From: Linum tenue
Lineage: Eukaryota; Streptophyta; Magnoliopsida; Malpighiales; Linaceae
NCBI GenBank assembly: GCA_946122785.1
Contig: CAMGYJ010000010.1
Location: 17,552,206 to 17,616,205, forward strand
Direction of reading: 5' to 3'
Length of the DNA stretch: 64,000 bases
The position numbers were made by a program, and so were the translations under genes. The notes below the pieces were generated by a model that was given only the letters and a program-made list of their open reading frames with translations, had not been told where the DNA came from and made no database searches. This document shows, piece after piece, positions 22,315 through 35,000 of this stretch (its first letter is position 1; each line of letters opens with the position of its first letter).

Positions 22315-24772
22315 CTCCCTCCCACTTGAGTGTTTGCTTGTCCCCAAGCAAACCAAACTTAAACACGGTAATACTTCAACCTAAAAACAATAACTTGGGG
22401 ACACATCAAAGGGCTCAAAGCGGATGAGTCTTGATGTTTATTTGGCACCGACATATGGACAATCACAAGCAATACTAGCAACCACCACAAATGACATTCG
22501 AATGCATTAAGAACGTGTAAACGAAAAGTTCTCACCCTATTCACAGATCGACACACAACCTGACAAGACTACTCACCAACCACAGTTATCCATGCATAGA
22601 GATCAAGCCCTTGGAACAAACGAATGAGCAAGCTAGGTCCTCACCAGGATGTATGATATGAACATGAAAATTTGAATGGATCATCACTCTCGACCAGTGG
22701 GGCCAGGACCATTTGATACAAGAGATGTGCATAATCGACACCCAACCCTATCATCTCTTCACCATGATGGTAATCTCTAAATGCTAGAGCTCACAAGATC
22801 AAGATGGGTTTCGTCACTAGCTTGTCTGGAGGTCTTATACACGGGTTCAGATGACTGGCTATTGTCTTGGACATGGGGAAAAGGCTTTTTGGGTGGTGGC
22901 AAACATAGCATGAGGTTTCATCTTCAACCTAAAAGCAACACAAGGTTCTATGATTTTGATTAGAACCTTTTCCTACAAGCAATAGCCACTAGCATCGGCC
23001 AAAAACCAAACTTCCCTACTTCCAAGCCACAACTAATCATGAACGACATTAAAAAAAATGAACGACATTCAAGCACACTTTCTCGGCGACACCTGCTATC
23101 AGATTTTCAAGCATAGTAGTGAATCAGGCCAATAAGCAAGTAGGTGTTTTGAAACCTTGGATGCCAAGAAACACCTTTCCAGAGCATACAAATAAACTTT
23201 GTGGCAACTCTGTCTTTATTTACCCCTATTATTAGCTCTTTTTCAATTCTTTTTCTTAATTCCTTTTTCTTTTCTTTTTCTTTCCTTTCTTCTTTTTCTT
23301 CGAGGGGCGTATTAGAGAGATAAACACATGCCACATTTTACACTTAACGAACAATGCTCACCATTAAGAACTTCCTCCAACACTAAATCTTCATTCTTAG
23401 TTAGAACCGTGCAAAACTCACCTATGTAGAACCTCAATGGAGCTAAAAAAATGGGAGCTTCGAGACACAAGGATGACTCACAATGGTTTAGACACAAAGA
23501 AAGTAAAGGGTCGTTCTATCAATCTCAATTAAGCTCAAATAGCAAAAGCTCCTAAAATGAGAACGACCTTAAGTCACAAATCTCACATGGCTACCTCAAA
23601 AGGGATTGACTAGGGGATATAATGATCGAGACAATCAACTTTTTGGGCCGTGGACTAATTCTATGCCTCCATCATACGCGCTAATGACAACGTGAATGTT
23701 ACTCACCATGGCAAGAGTGATCAATCACACATGAAAAAGACAATTGACACAAATCTCACATGGCTACCTAGTCCCACAATCATCCATTCCAATTTCAAAA
23801 ATTTTGATGCATGGCAATTGCAATCAATGAGTACTCAAGTCAAGGCATCTATCGATTCACACACATATGAGAACTAAACATTTGCACCAACCTAATGCAA
23901 TTCTCAATTCTCATAATAGGATGCACTCAATCGCAAGTAATCAATCCATAGTCAATGCCAATAAACACGATATCCTCCAATAACCAGCCACAATGAACGT
24001 GCAATGCTTGGAGCTCTCAAATTTTTAAAATTTGGGCATGCAACTAGGCTCCAAGCACTCAATCATGCACACAAGCATAGTAGACTATCCCCCCTCACTT
24101 AAGTTCGACATTGCCCTCAATGGCGTAGAATAAGAAGGTAGAACGATGTTACCGCATAGCTTGGCGAGTGAAAATCGGGACGGAATTGGGCCAGAGATGA
24201 TGAGGAGAGAGCTTCAAGGAGATAAAAACAAACACATACATACTCACGCAAGGCGAGGTTATTGCACAATAATACTACTTAACATAAATACAAACACAAA
24301 CCTACGTTTGGTTGCCTCCCAACAAGCGCTACTTTTACGTCATAAGCTAGATAGTTGCTCCTCAAACTTCAGTCCATCGGAGCACCTCTTTGAATTTGAG
24401 GTTCTCGTCATCGAGTTGGAGCCTCAAGTCATGAGCATATGGAATAGTAGTTGATGACGACTCATAGACTTGAGTAAGTTGAAGCCTCCGCCCTTGAGAC
24501 CCCTCCTTATCTTTTTCTCTTTTCTCTTTTCCCCGAACCGGATAAAACATCATCGACTCTCCTCCACCGCATCCATCAAGGAAGAATGATGACGGTGTGG
24601 CTTTAGTCGAGCAAAGAGTAATCACAAAAGGATCCTTGCTAATCAACTCTTCGAAGTTGGGTGGAGATTTCAATATAATCTCTTGGCTGATGCAAGCCTC
24701 TTCCACCAAAACTTCGCTCGGGTTTTTCTCCCCCTAGTATTGTGTTAAGAAACCATTAATGAAACAGTAGCG
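22315..24772 (-). other. Non-coding interior of the LARD-like element
   Basis: No gag, protease, RT or integrase motif. The longest frame (24709-24362 minus, 115 codons) lies just inside the 5' LTR, has no recognisable domain and may be chance. The text near 24300 (TTGCCTCCCAACAAGCGCTA) is of a type I associate with plant gypsy interiors. Confidence 0.5.
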
Positions 24773-26047
24773 TGAGGCAAGTGCAACTAGCTAGGAAATC
24801 CTAACTCTCTTAGTCAACCAATTAAGGGTTGCAACTATAAGATAGGTAGCCTAGCTCTCTTAGCCATTCGGCAAAGGATTGCAACTAAAAGTTAAGAAAT
24901 CTAGCTCTCTTAACGAATCAACCAAGGATTGCAAGAACCAATCTCTCGGAAGTTAATCCGGACGGCGGAAAGCTACCAATCAAGATGAAATCATGGCACT
25001 AATCCGATATTTGAGGTTCCTCCTCATTGGCCTAGGTGGGTGACTTAAATTAGCCAAGAAATCCAACTCCTCAAAGCCTCTAACAAAAGGGAATTCTCTC
25101 CACCTAGGTCAAAATGACCCAATAATGAGTTAAAGCTAGCAACACTCAATCATTCATGAATAATACCTCAAATACTATATAAAACACACAATCAAAACAC
25201 ATAGGATCAAGTTCTTACATCTTAACACACATCTAGACTAGGGTTCACAATACCCAAGTGAGAGGGAGAGGGAGCACTACTCCATAGCTAAGCAAGGGAA
25301 TACAACAAAGATGAAAGAAAGAACCATGGTGTGGTGATTATCCTCCTTCCTTGTTGCTTGAATCACTCTTGAGTGAAGAAAGCTTTCAATCATCTAACTT
25401 AGGGCAATCCAAAATCTCCTTCTTCTTCCTTTGGTTTGTCACTTTCACTCTCTTAACAAGAAGAAGATCTTTCTCTCATTAGAATTCTTCCTCCTTTGGG
25501 TTTTTTCCGCTGGAACCCTAGAAGGGACACAGAAAATCTAAAATCCAGTCAAGCTCTCATTTCTCTTTCACAATTGCCTTATATTTAAACATACCAACAG
25601 TCATAATCATGGGCAAAATGTCATGATCGTGACATTGGACCTCCGACCGTGACATCGTCTAAAAACACAGGGCGTTGATGTCGTTGTCATCCGACTTCAC
25701 GGTCTACTTGCAATTGTCACGGTCTAGTGACTGTGACAACATTTAGGCATGCAAGACGTGCCAAATCTTCTATTCCTCAATCATTTTTTGCACCCTCCTT
25801 GCCTTTGTTACTGTATCGTGACTGTGACATTCACGTCCCAACCGTGGCTTCTGACTTTTCTTCACTTTTTTGGCGCTTTTCTACCCCCATCGTCCAGAAA
25901 CTCATCCTCGACCTTACCACATGCACTAGGACCCGAAATGTAATAGAAACAGCACAACCTAGCGTAAAATAAGTTAAGGGATGATGAATTATAAAGTCAA
26001 ACTATCAAGAAACGAGGGGTAAATTATTTGTAATTAGCCTCGAATCA
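24773..26047 (-). repeat. 5' LTR of the LARD-like element
   Basis: A 1.27-kb partner of 21071-22314 with many substitutions and small indels, including a duplicated GAGAGG. The junction with copia leader sequence is at CGAATCA|GCCATGC. Confidence 0.75.
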
Positions 26048-26219
26048 GCCATGCAGCAACCATTGCGAATCAATGCACTAATGGAGCTACCCCATGAAGC
26101 AATAATGGAGCAAGACTTGGATAGGTACAATTGGTTCCTTCACAGCATATCATATGGGGACCAGATCTTAGATCATTTCCTTGAGTAATCAGTTTTATAT
26201 AAACCCAAATGAAGCTCTT

Positions 26220-29200
26220 GACCAATCAATTAATAATGAAGTGTTTGGTGGGACTAATTATACTATATGGACCTAGTCAGTTATTATGGGTCTTAAGATA
26301 TAACACAAATTGGGTTTTGTAGATGGTAGCATACCCATGACACCAAAAACTAATTAGAAGTATTTGCTATGAGATTATTGTAGTACTACTATGTTTTCTT
26401 GGATATTCAATTCATTCCATGAAGACTTGAGAAGATTAGTGATAAATCGTATGAGTGGTAGGGTTTTATGGGGTGATTTGAAAATGAGATACAATCAGCC
26501 TAATTCAATTAGGATAACTAATCTAGAAGATGAAATTGATAGATGCAAACAAGGTTCCTTATCTATTAATAGATATTATACTATGTTCTAAGGACCATGG
26601 GAAGAATTATTGCAGTTTAGTCTACTAGTTCCTTATAAATGTACCCCACGATGTCCAAAACCTTGTTATGGTGTGGTATTCTATGTACAGAAAGTCAAGA
26701 AACAAACTACCTCATAAGGTTCATGAGGGGTTTTGAATCTTGATTATGAGATCATCAGGAGTCCATTGTTGTCACTGAAACCCCATCTTGAAGTATTAGA
26801 AGTAGGGGATAACTTCAATATGAACAAGAAATAAAGGTGAAGCAACTAAAAATAGTAATAAAGCTCGAACTGTGGCTTTAGAAGTAGAAACTTATCAGAG
26901 TACAATCAAATGATCCATGGAAAGAAGTTGTGTGTCAATTGCAAGAGGACTAGTAATAATGTGGAAAATTTTCGAAGAGTTAAGAGGAAGAGTAAGGAAA
27001 CAAAAACTAGAAGTAGCTCAGGTGATTCATAGGGCAGTATACCAGAGTCTGCATGATTTGTCTCTACTAGCAGTACCGATGATACACATTCATCGGGAAG
27101 CTATGAATGGGATACACATGGAGGTAGTCCTGCTAGTGTTACAAAGTCTGTTGTTACATTCACTCCTAAAGAAATGAACAGAATCGGGTATATGATGAGA
27201 ACTAGTGGTAACCCTGTGCCTTTACCACCCACACCACCATCCATTGCACATCATGCATATTCAGAAACCCAATACCTCCCTTCATTTTTTAAGGGAAATG
27301 CATCCTCCCATCTTATTTGGGACATCAAAACACAAACTCTATAAGATTTTGCATCTAAGATACAGGGACATCATATCATATCTCTTGTTATTTAACCTTT
27401 TAGTTTAATATAGTGAAGTAAAATATAGTTAAGTAAAATATACTTTTGTTCAATCGCCAAATGCCACTAATGTTCTCTAGTTACTTGTCTATGGACAATC
27501 AAATTACTTTCTGGAGTATGCCTTTACAATGTCCTTCAAGTGTCCAGTTTTTCATTCAACCTTGTTTCTGTAAGCAAGCTTACCAAAGACTTTCCATTGG
27601 CCTTACATTTTCAACCTAACTTTTGCCAAACTTGTTACCTTTAGGAAAGAGGATGATTAGTTTAAAAAGAGAGCTTAAAAGACTTTACTAACTCATGTTC
27701 GCCACACCATAAAACCACCACCAGTCCATTTTTTCCTCAAACAACTAGTATCTCCAATTTTACTCCATTCTCCCCCTCCCCTAAATAGCTAGTATATACA
27801 ATTTCACTCCTCAACAAATAGATTTGTATAATGGGAGATTAGGCAATCCTGGTACTGATAGGATTTGAAGGTTACAAAAGTCAACTTTCATGATAACTTG
27901 TTCTCAATCTCAGCACCGTAACATATTTCATTTTTTCCACCACAAACGACAACCTTTCTCTATTAGCACTAGTGTTTCCACATGATTTATTTCAAATGTT
28001 ATGCAACACTCCACCATAAAATGTTATACAACAATCTCAGCACTTGTTCTCAATCTCCCTATGAAATGTTATACAACAATCCACCATTTTCTGGAAATTT
28101 AAAGGTCTTTGATAGTTTGTGTTATGCAAGCACACTTAGTCATGACAGAGCTAAGTTTGATGTTCATGCATGACAGTTTGTCTTTCTTGGCATACCACCA
28201 GGCATTAAGGAATACAAACTAATGGATTTTTTATGATCACAAAGTCTTCATTTCTAGACATTTTATTTTTATGAAACAATTATTGCCTTTTATACAGGGA
28301 TCCATGGACGTTGACATCACCAAGGATACTACCTCAACACCCTTGTCTTGTAAACCAATTTCCTTTCATGCCTCAGCACCTCCTATCATCATTTCTACTT
28401 ATTTTCCACCTAAATACATACCTCATGTATAATTTGAATTAGGTTCTACTATAAAGGGTGTTGAGGGTGAGCATCAAACAGGTTCGATTGATGATGCCAT
28501 ACACTCTCCATCTAAAGAGCAGGAGCCTAAGCTAGAACCACAGGCCAAAGATGAAGATCCAATTGTAAGGTCTAAGAGACATTATCATATACCAACACAG
28601 TATGATGATGGTGAAATTGACCCACAACTACAGTTTGGAGCTTTCGACACAACAGCAACTAGGTACGCTACTTTCTTGAATATGGATCATCACTAGAAAA
28701 CTTATAGACATTATTCTTTGAGTATGTTGGGTCATGTTGAACGTGTGGTCTATCATGATGTTATTAAGTCAATAGAGTGAAAGATGATTGTCCTTGAACA
28801 AATAGGTGTTTTAGACTCAAATCAAACTTGGGATATTACTAAATTACACTTAACAAGAAAACTATTAATAATAAGTGGGTGCTTAAGGTGGAACTTAAGT
28901 CTAATGGTCCACTAAAAAGATACAAGACTAAGTTAGTTGCCAAAGGTTATACACAGGTTTATGGGCAAGAATTTTGGGTACCTTTTCATGGGGTCCAAAA
29001 TCAATACAATCAAAGCCATATTGGCAATAAATATTAAAAAAAAAATTAGTCACTTGAAATGCATTTCTGCATGGTGATATGGATAAAGAGGTGTATATGA
29101 AAATTCTTCTAGGATTTGAGTTGCCCACTTCATGTTCCATACCAATGTCTTTCATGTTAATGAAGTCATTATATGGCCTCAAATAGACCTCAAGGAAATG

Positions 29201-30230
29201 GTATTCCAAGATGACTGGTTTCCTTCCCAAAACTGGATTTTTGAAATTGTCCTCAAACAACGTACGTCTTATTCGCCAAGTCGATAAATGGAAGGATTGT
29301 GGTCATGTATATGTAGATTATATAATAATTTGTGGAGATGCATAAACAAAGATCAATTCAAATAGGTATTAAGCAAGTAGTTTAAAGTCAAACTGCTTGG
29401 ACCATTGAAATACATCTTGGGATTGGAAATACAAGAATAGGTGACGGACTAACTGTGTACCAGAGATATATTGTATGGATCTATTGAATGATACATCTTA
29501 CTTGGATTCAAAAGGTCTCCAATCTCTATAAAATCTCGAAGTCAAAATGGGACCAGAACAAGGTAAACTATTAGAAGACCTTGAAGCATATAGAAGATTG
29601 ATTGGAAAGTTACACTACATAACCATAACAATGCTAGATTTAACATATGCAGTACAATAGTTGTGTCAGTTTCAGAAGTATCCTTACACTGACCATTTAT
29701 GGGTTGTCTATAGAGTATTGAGGTATCTCTAAGACTTAACTGAATAAGTTATTCAGTCAAACAAGCCGAAAGCTGACAAGGTTTTTTTATTATGACTGGT
29801 ATGTTGTCCTGACAACAAAAGGTCTATAATAGGTTATTGTATCTGCCTTGGAATTTCATTGCTCACTAGGAAAACAAAGAAACAAAACCAAGTTTTAGAT
29901 CTACTTCATATTAGGAATACGGGGCTCTAGCTCTCTTGGTTATGAAGTTGAATGGATGAGAAGATTTTAGGCAGAACTGAGTGTGTAGGTACCACGCTCT
30001 ATATCCAGTACTGTGATACATGTCAATCATACTTATTGCTGGCAATCATGTTTTCCATGAAATAGATAAACACATAGAGACTGATATGCATGTCAAAAGG
30101 GAATGAGAAAGTTTGGATTGATAGAACTTCAATATGAGAGTATTGTTAATCAACTAGAAGACTTGTTCACAAAAGGATTGCATAGAGTACGCTACGCATA
30201 CAATAGCTTCTCAACAAGTTGGGAGTCACA
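26220..30230 (+). pseudogene. Copia gag-pol remains
   Basis: Heavily interrupted. Gag begins near NYTIW and FSWIFNSFHEDLRR (26391-26591). Gag-protease text follows (FTPKEMNRIGYMM). The integrase tail appears as FVFLGIPPGIKEYKL near 28165-28210, then the acidic linker with SKRHYHIPTQYDDGEID. RT debris (LDSNQTWDITKL, AILAINIKKK, AWWYG) spans 28.8-29.6 kb. RNase H ends with a degraded NHVFHEIDKHIETDMHVKRE near 30050-30100. No stretch is long enough to be functional. Confidence 0.75.
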
Positions 30231-30246
30231 CATACGTCCTCAACTT

Positions 30247-30254
30247 AAAGGGGG
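30247..30254 (+). other. Polypurine tract of the decayed copia element
   Basis: AAAGGGGG sits immediately before the right LTR start TGTCAGCAGG. Confidence 0.75.
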
Positions 30255-30598
30255 TGTCAGCAGGATTTGAAGAATGGTTGGTGAAATGCATAAATCTTGT
30301 GGCAGAAGGATTGGAGAGACGTTGTTGTTGTACAGAAGGAAGAGATGCAAAGTAAGAAAAGTGGCACCATTTCACTTTCCATTAGTCCACTTATGCAGAA
30401 TGCTTCTATTTTATTTATTTGCTCATTTGCCATTAATCTACATTATTTAGTTCGTAAATAAGACATGTTGTTGTGACACGTGACAAATGACAGTTTTATT
30501 AACTAACCTTCCTTAGTATCTTAGTATATATGAGAAAGACTAGCAACCCTGTTTGGTAGGGTTATGCCTCAATCAAAGTCACCCAATTCTCATACTTG
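30255..30598 (+). repeat. Right LTR of the decayed copia element, truncated
   Basis: Matches 20409-20700. Similarity is lost after CCAATTCTCAT, so about 50 bp of the LTR end appears deleted. Confidence 0.75.
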
Positions 30599-31761
30599 CC
30601 AACGTCAAGAAAGAAACAAGTTTATCCTATATATTACACAACCCACCCATCTTTGTAGAAGTGGATTCGTGTCGAGAAAAATATCGGTCCAAGTTGCACT
30701 AGAATGCAGAGACCGCCACCATTACAACACACATTGTGGTTTCTGCTGCAACTGTGCCACCACGTAGCTACATTTTTTTCTTTTCTTATAAGGAATAATC
30801 TATTCTCTTTATCCCATCTCCACCTCTATTCTCGCTCCCATCATCCAACCTCTGAATTTAAGTCATTATCACAACGGTTCTCGGCCTCACTACAACATAA
30901 TCAACAATAAGAAAATTGAACCATCAATCACATGTTAGGCCTGAACTTAAACAAATAAGCACAATAATGAAATTGAAAAAAAACACACCATTTTTGTGGT
31001 ATCTCAAAGTACCAGATCTAGTCCGTGTGAAAAATCTCCGACTAATGATTCTTCAGCTCAAAGATTGAGTATGCTCACTTGTGCTAACATAGATATATAG
31101 GGGTTAGTCCTCGGCCAAATTTACTGTAACCCTTATTATGTGCTACTTGTGCATGGTGGTTGGTACTACTATCAACCACGAAACCATATAACCATGCGCC
31201 AACTCAATACATATATAGATTTCACCTACAACCATATCTAACCCAAGTACGCTAACATCAGGTCACGAAAAGTAGTTGAACATGAGATGTGCTTATTGCA
31301 CTTGAGTTACCCTATATGAAAGAAACTACAAATATAGGAATTCTTTGGGAGAGAACTACTAGCTAGACAATAAGAAGGGGATGATTGATCAGATTAGGAT
31401 GATAAGATCATTCTTAAAACCTTCTAGATTTCATGATGACCTCAACTATTCTAATTGTTTGAACGATTTGGAGGCCGCCTTTGGATTTATGTATATTACT
31501 AGGAGAGATGGCTTAGTCCACACATCCTCTCTTTAATGGGTGAATATTGCAAATGCACAAGATCTCCAAGTGGCAAACATTACTAGCGATTAGGATCACT
31601 ATCTAATTGAAGAGTCACCCCCTCTTAAGATCAAACAACAATCACCTTGAAATTTCTTTTTTAGGGAAAGCTCCAAGCTCCCGTCATCATTAGCTCGGCT
31701 TTCACTCATACCAAAATAAAGACTCAGGAGAAGACATTGTCTTGGGAGATTTCTAACACCT
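30599..31761. other. Gene-free stretch
   Basis: Only short chance frames. Nothing recognisable. Confidence 0.5.
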
Positions 31762-32034
31762 TGTAACATCCCGAACCTTTTCTCGACGAAGATATTGTCC
31801 GCTTTGGGCCTCGACCCTCGCGGTTTTTGACTTGGGGTGCAATTCAAGTTGACTTCCCGTAAGATCACCCATCCTTGTTGTACTCCACACTAAGCATGTT
31901 TAACTTCAGAGTTCTCACAAGAACTCCTCCATTTCACCTCAAAACGCGTCTTGTCAGTTAAGGTCGATTTCTTACTTATGAACCATGGATCTCTCCCGTG
32001 CTTTGTCGATGTGGGATTTACCTAAGTTGTTACA
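31762..32034 (-). mobile_element. Cassandra-type TRIM LTR carrying a 5S-like promoter
   Basis: A 273-bp unit bounded by TGTAACA and TGTTACA. On the minus strand it begins TGTAACAACTTAGGTAAAT with CCCACATCG and contains a block homologous to 5S rRNA: AGAACTCTGAAGTTAAACAT, then GCTT and AAGGATGGGTGATC (about 31850-31920). LTRs with an embedded 5S-derived pol III promoter define Cassandra TRIMs. Only one LTR is seen. A weak primer-site-like AGGTGTTAGA follows it on the minus strand, and no target duplication is evident, so it may be a solo or truncated LTR. Confidence 0.85.
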
Positions 32035-35000
32035 TACGGGATTAGTCCAACATTTTGCACTCACAAAATATTGATAGAGGTGGAGAGCAAATCAAGGTGC
32101 AACCACAGAAGCAGACGAAATAATATGATCCAATAGCTTAGTTAGGCATTCAAATCATAGAGTGGTAGAAATAGATAGTTGATATTTATCGCTCTAACTA
32201 TTTGAATATATGTTCCTAAGACATAAGAAATTACCCAACTACCCTCATTTTAAATTTAGAGTTCAAAACCCATATATTGTACGACTCAAAAAGTCCCAAA
32301 CACTTTTCCACTCTTTCTCTCTAAAAAGAACACAAACATCAATGGAAAAAAAAAAATCAAACACCACACAACACAAAAATCAGCTACTCTCTTCTTTATT
32401 GGTAGAGGTGTCATCATTCTCGATAGCCATCACAAGCAAGTGTTTGGACGAAGGTAATGTTCTGGTTGGATTTTTTCCTAGATGGAAATCCCGGCCTGAC
32501 TGCTTAACGGATGGGTTGAAAACCCAGTCGCTCTAAGGCGTAGGTGAGCCGACAAGCCCGTCCATCCCGTGATGCGGCTGACGTCAACCTCAGTGCCGAT
32601 TGCAAGGCGCGCGTCTAACCTGCTTCGGTTGACCGAAAAGTTGGGTTCTTAACCCACCCTTTCAATGTAGGAGTCGGTTTCACCTTACATATATTATTTA
32701 TGTTCATTAAAAATTGTGTTTTGTGCTTTTAGGAGGGATGACAAAGTGTAGATATTACATACTCTTTCGCCACCATCATCAAATAACAAGGAGATTATTA
32801 TGGGTGATTCGGTAAATACTCCATTTGTTTGTTGTTTGATAGTTTAATTATTGCATCGTAATTATTACACTTGTAAATCTAAATGTTTTACCATTTATTT
32901 TTTGTAGAAAAGTTTTGGAGATGCCGAGGGTGACAATGTTGATTAGACTTCGTTGTTAATAAGCGATATTGTTTATGATACCCATGATTATGCTTGTGCA
33001 CCGACAAAAGAGATTGTCATGAATAATAGAATTTTCTTGGTTGTAGGATCAATCAAGCAAAACACTTGAGAAGAGAAGATAGAGCAATTCTAAAATAGAT
33101 AACTCTAGTTGTCGTTCTAGAGTGGTAGTGCGGTCCTCATTGATAGATGGCACGTGTGAGTGGAGAACTTTTTGTGTTATGGACAAAGACAATCAGGAGA
33201 AGTCGAGGGGATTTCACGATCACAAATTGGAAGACTTATTCCGAAGGAAGCAGCAAACGAATTCTCTTTTGAAGGAGTAAAAAATATATATTAAGAATTT
33301 GGAGGCAACACATACTCAGGCAAAAGATATCAAGAATTTTCTCAACGAGAAGTACGATTCTCATTACAACATGACTCATATTTATAATGAGACAGCAAAG
33401 ATCATGCATGAGAAATTGGATGAAATGAAACCTATGCGGTGGACATTGATATAAGCTCAATGTTTTAGCTACTACGTTAAGTGTAAATTCATGCAAAAAT
33501 CGGCAATAATAATTCAACCTTCGTGGAACCTCACTAGACTCCCCTCCACGAACGAGACCCTCCCACCTACTAGCAAACGGGTCTCCATTTCCCTAGTTTG
33601 TGGTGCAGCGTTGTTGATGCGCAGCAATGGAAAATACCCATAGATCCAAGACTGTTACAAGGTCAATTACCAAGAAAATCCTCCAAAACCTGCTCAACTA
33701 GTTCTCCCTATCTGCTTATATACATTCAGGAAAACGCACCAGCACTCCATACATACTTACCAACCATTTGAAAATCTATAAATAAGAGTATAACCATCCA
33801 CGAACACAATCGGCACTCTGGTCCACAGAATCCGTGAACCTAGCCATCCTCCTCCCCCAAAGCATGCAGACATATCATTGCCTCATCTACCAACATCAAC
33901 ACCATCATACCAAATGATGCCACACACTACTACTACCTTCTAATCCAAAATCCCCAAGATGGCCAATAATCCCACTCACGAACAGCGAATCACCCCTAGT
34001 TGGTGCATCAAGTAACTGTCCAATGTCCATCCACAAGAATCTAGAGAAAAACCCAAACATCGTGGAGAATGATTGTCATGACTCATGACACATGTTGGTA
34101 TCCAACTACCACCTCTCAATAATCACCTCCATAAAAAAAAGTAATCCAAACTATGCATGATGGAGCTACCAAGTGGTATAAACCAGATGTACTAATGAAA
34201 GTCTCTGAACCTTGATCTTGAATCAAAATATCATATGCACCTAGTTAGTCTACACCCTGCCGAGCATAGAGCTAGATATCAGACATAACCCGAAGGGAAG
34301 GGGAAGGGAAAGAAATGAGCATCTTAGGGTGTTTAGGGTTTAGGTCTTTTTTTTATTCTATTGTAAAATAATTCATTTACATTTTTTTAAATAAGGGTAA
34401 TATTTAGGTCACCTAATTCGCCACTCCACCCTCCACGATCCCGCTCCAAATCGTCAAAACGTGCATTTTTTAGAGTTCGCAGAAACTTCGCAAATTATTT
34501 TCTGTGAGAGCGTTTGGAATTCTGGGAGCGCGATGTATTCCCGAACACAGAAGGCCAAGACTGATTTTCTTCCCCCTTCTCATTGTTCGTCCAGTTGAAT
34601 CGCCTCTTGAGTCGATTTGTCACAAGACGACTCTCTTCTGCTTCCAATTTAGGTCCCCTTATCGTGATCTCACTCTTCTACGGGCTATTCTCGGTCTATT
34701 GGAAATATCTGGCTTGTGAAATCAAGAAAGCCAGAAATTGGTAGACGACAATTCTAGGGGCGGGACATTTCAATTAAAATTGGTAGAATCGTAATGGAAA
34801 TTGGGAAATAAGAATTGGAGTAAAGAACAAAGAGAAAGAGCTGCTCTCGCCTCTTTATCTCACCGACACCGTAAATCCATGGTCTGCCTTATTGATGTGA
34901 TTTGGGAGTAAAAAAACCATCCATGATTTATAAGACTAAGTGATAGAACTGGAAATGGGATTGCCTGTAAGAGATGATGAAGAGAAAAATGGAAGTTGAA

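Larger units (their letters stand above)
21071..26047 (-). mobile_element. Large non-coding LTR element (LARD-like) nested in copia
   Basis: Two long direct repeats, 21071-22314 and 24773-26047, share their order of motifs from TGAGGC(G/A)(G/A)GTG to CGAATCA. The interior of about 2.46 kb has no polyprotein. On the minus strand a purine tract (AAGTGGGAGGGAG) directly precedes TGATTCGGG, so the element reads leftward. Long LTRs and a non-coding interior fit a LARD-type derivative. The outer LTR ends and target duplication could not be proved; the left LTR may begin up to about 70 bp further left. Confidence 0.7.
20409..30598 (+). mobile_element. Decayed Ty1-copia element split by another LTR element
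   Basis: LTR-like repeats at 20409-20747 and 30255-30598 share TGTCnGCAGGATnTGAAGAAT starts, a CTTGTGGCAGAAGGATTG block and a GTTTGGTAGGGTT block. A purine tract AAAGGGGG (30247-30254) precedes the second repeat. Coding debris between 26.2 and 30.2 kb follows copia order. A non-coding LTR element (about 21071-26047) sits between the left LTR and gag. Many stops show great age. The right LTR breaks off near CCAATTCTCAT. Confidence 0.8.

Noticed and set aside
28928..29260. 110-codon minus frame
   Set aside because: It is the antisense of decayed copia RT on the plus strand.
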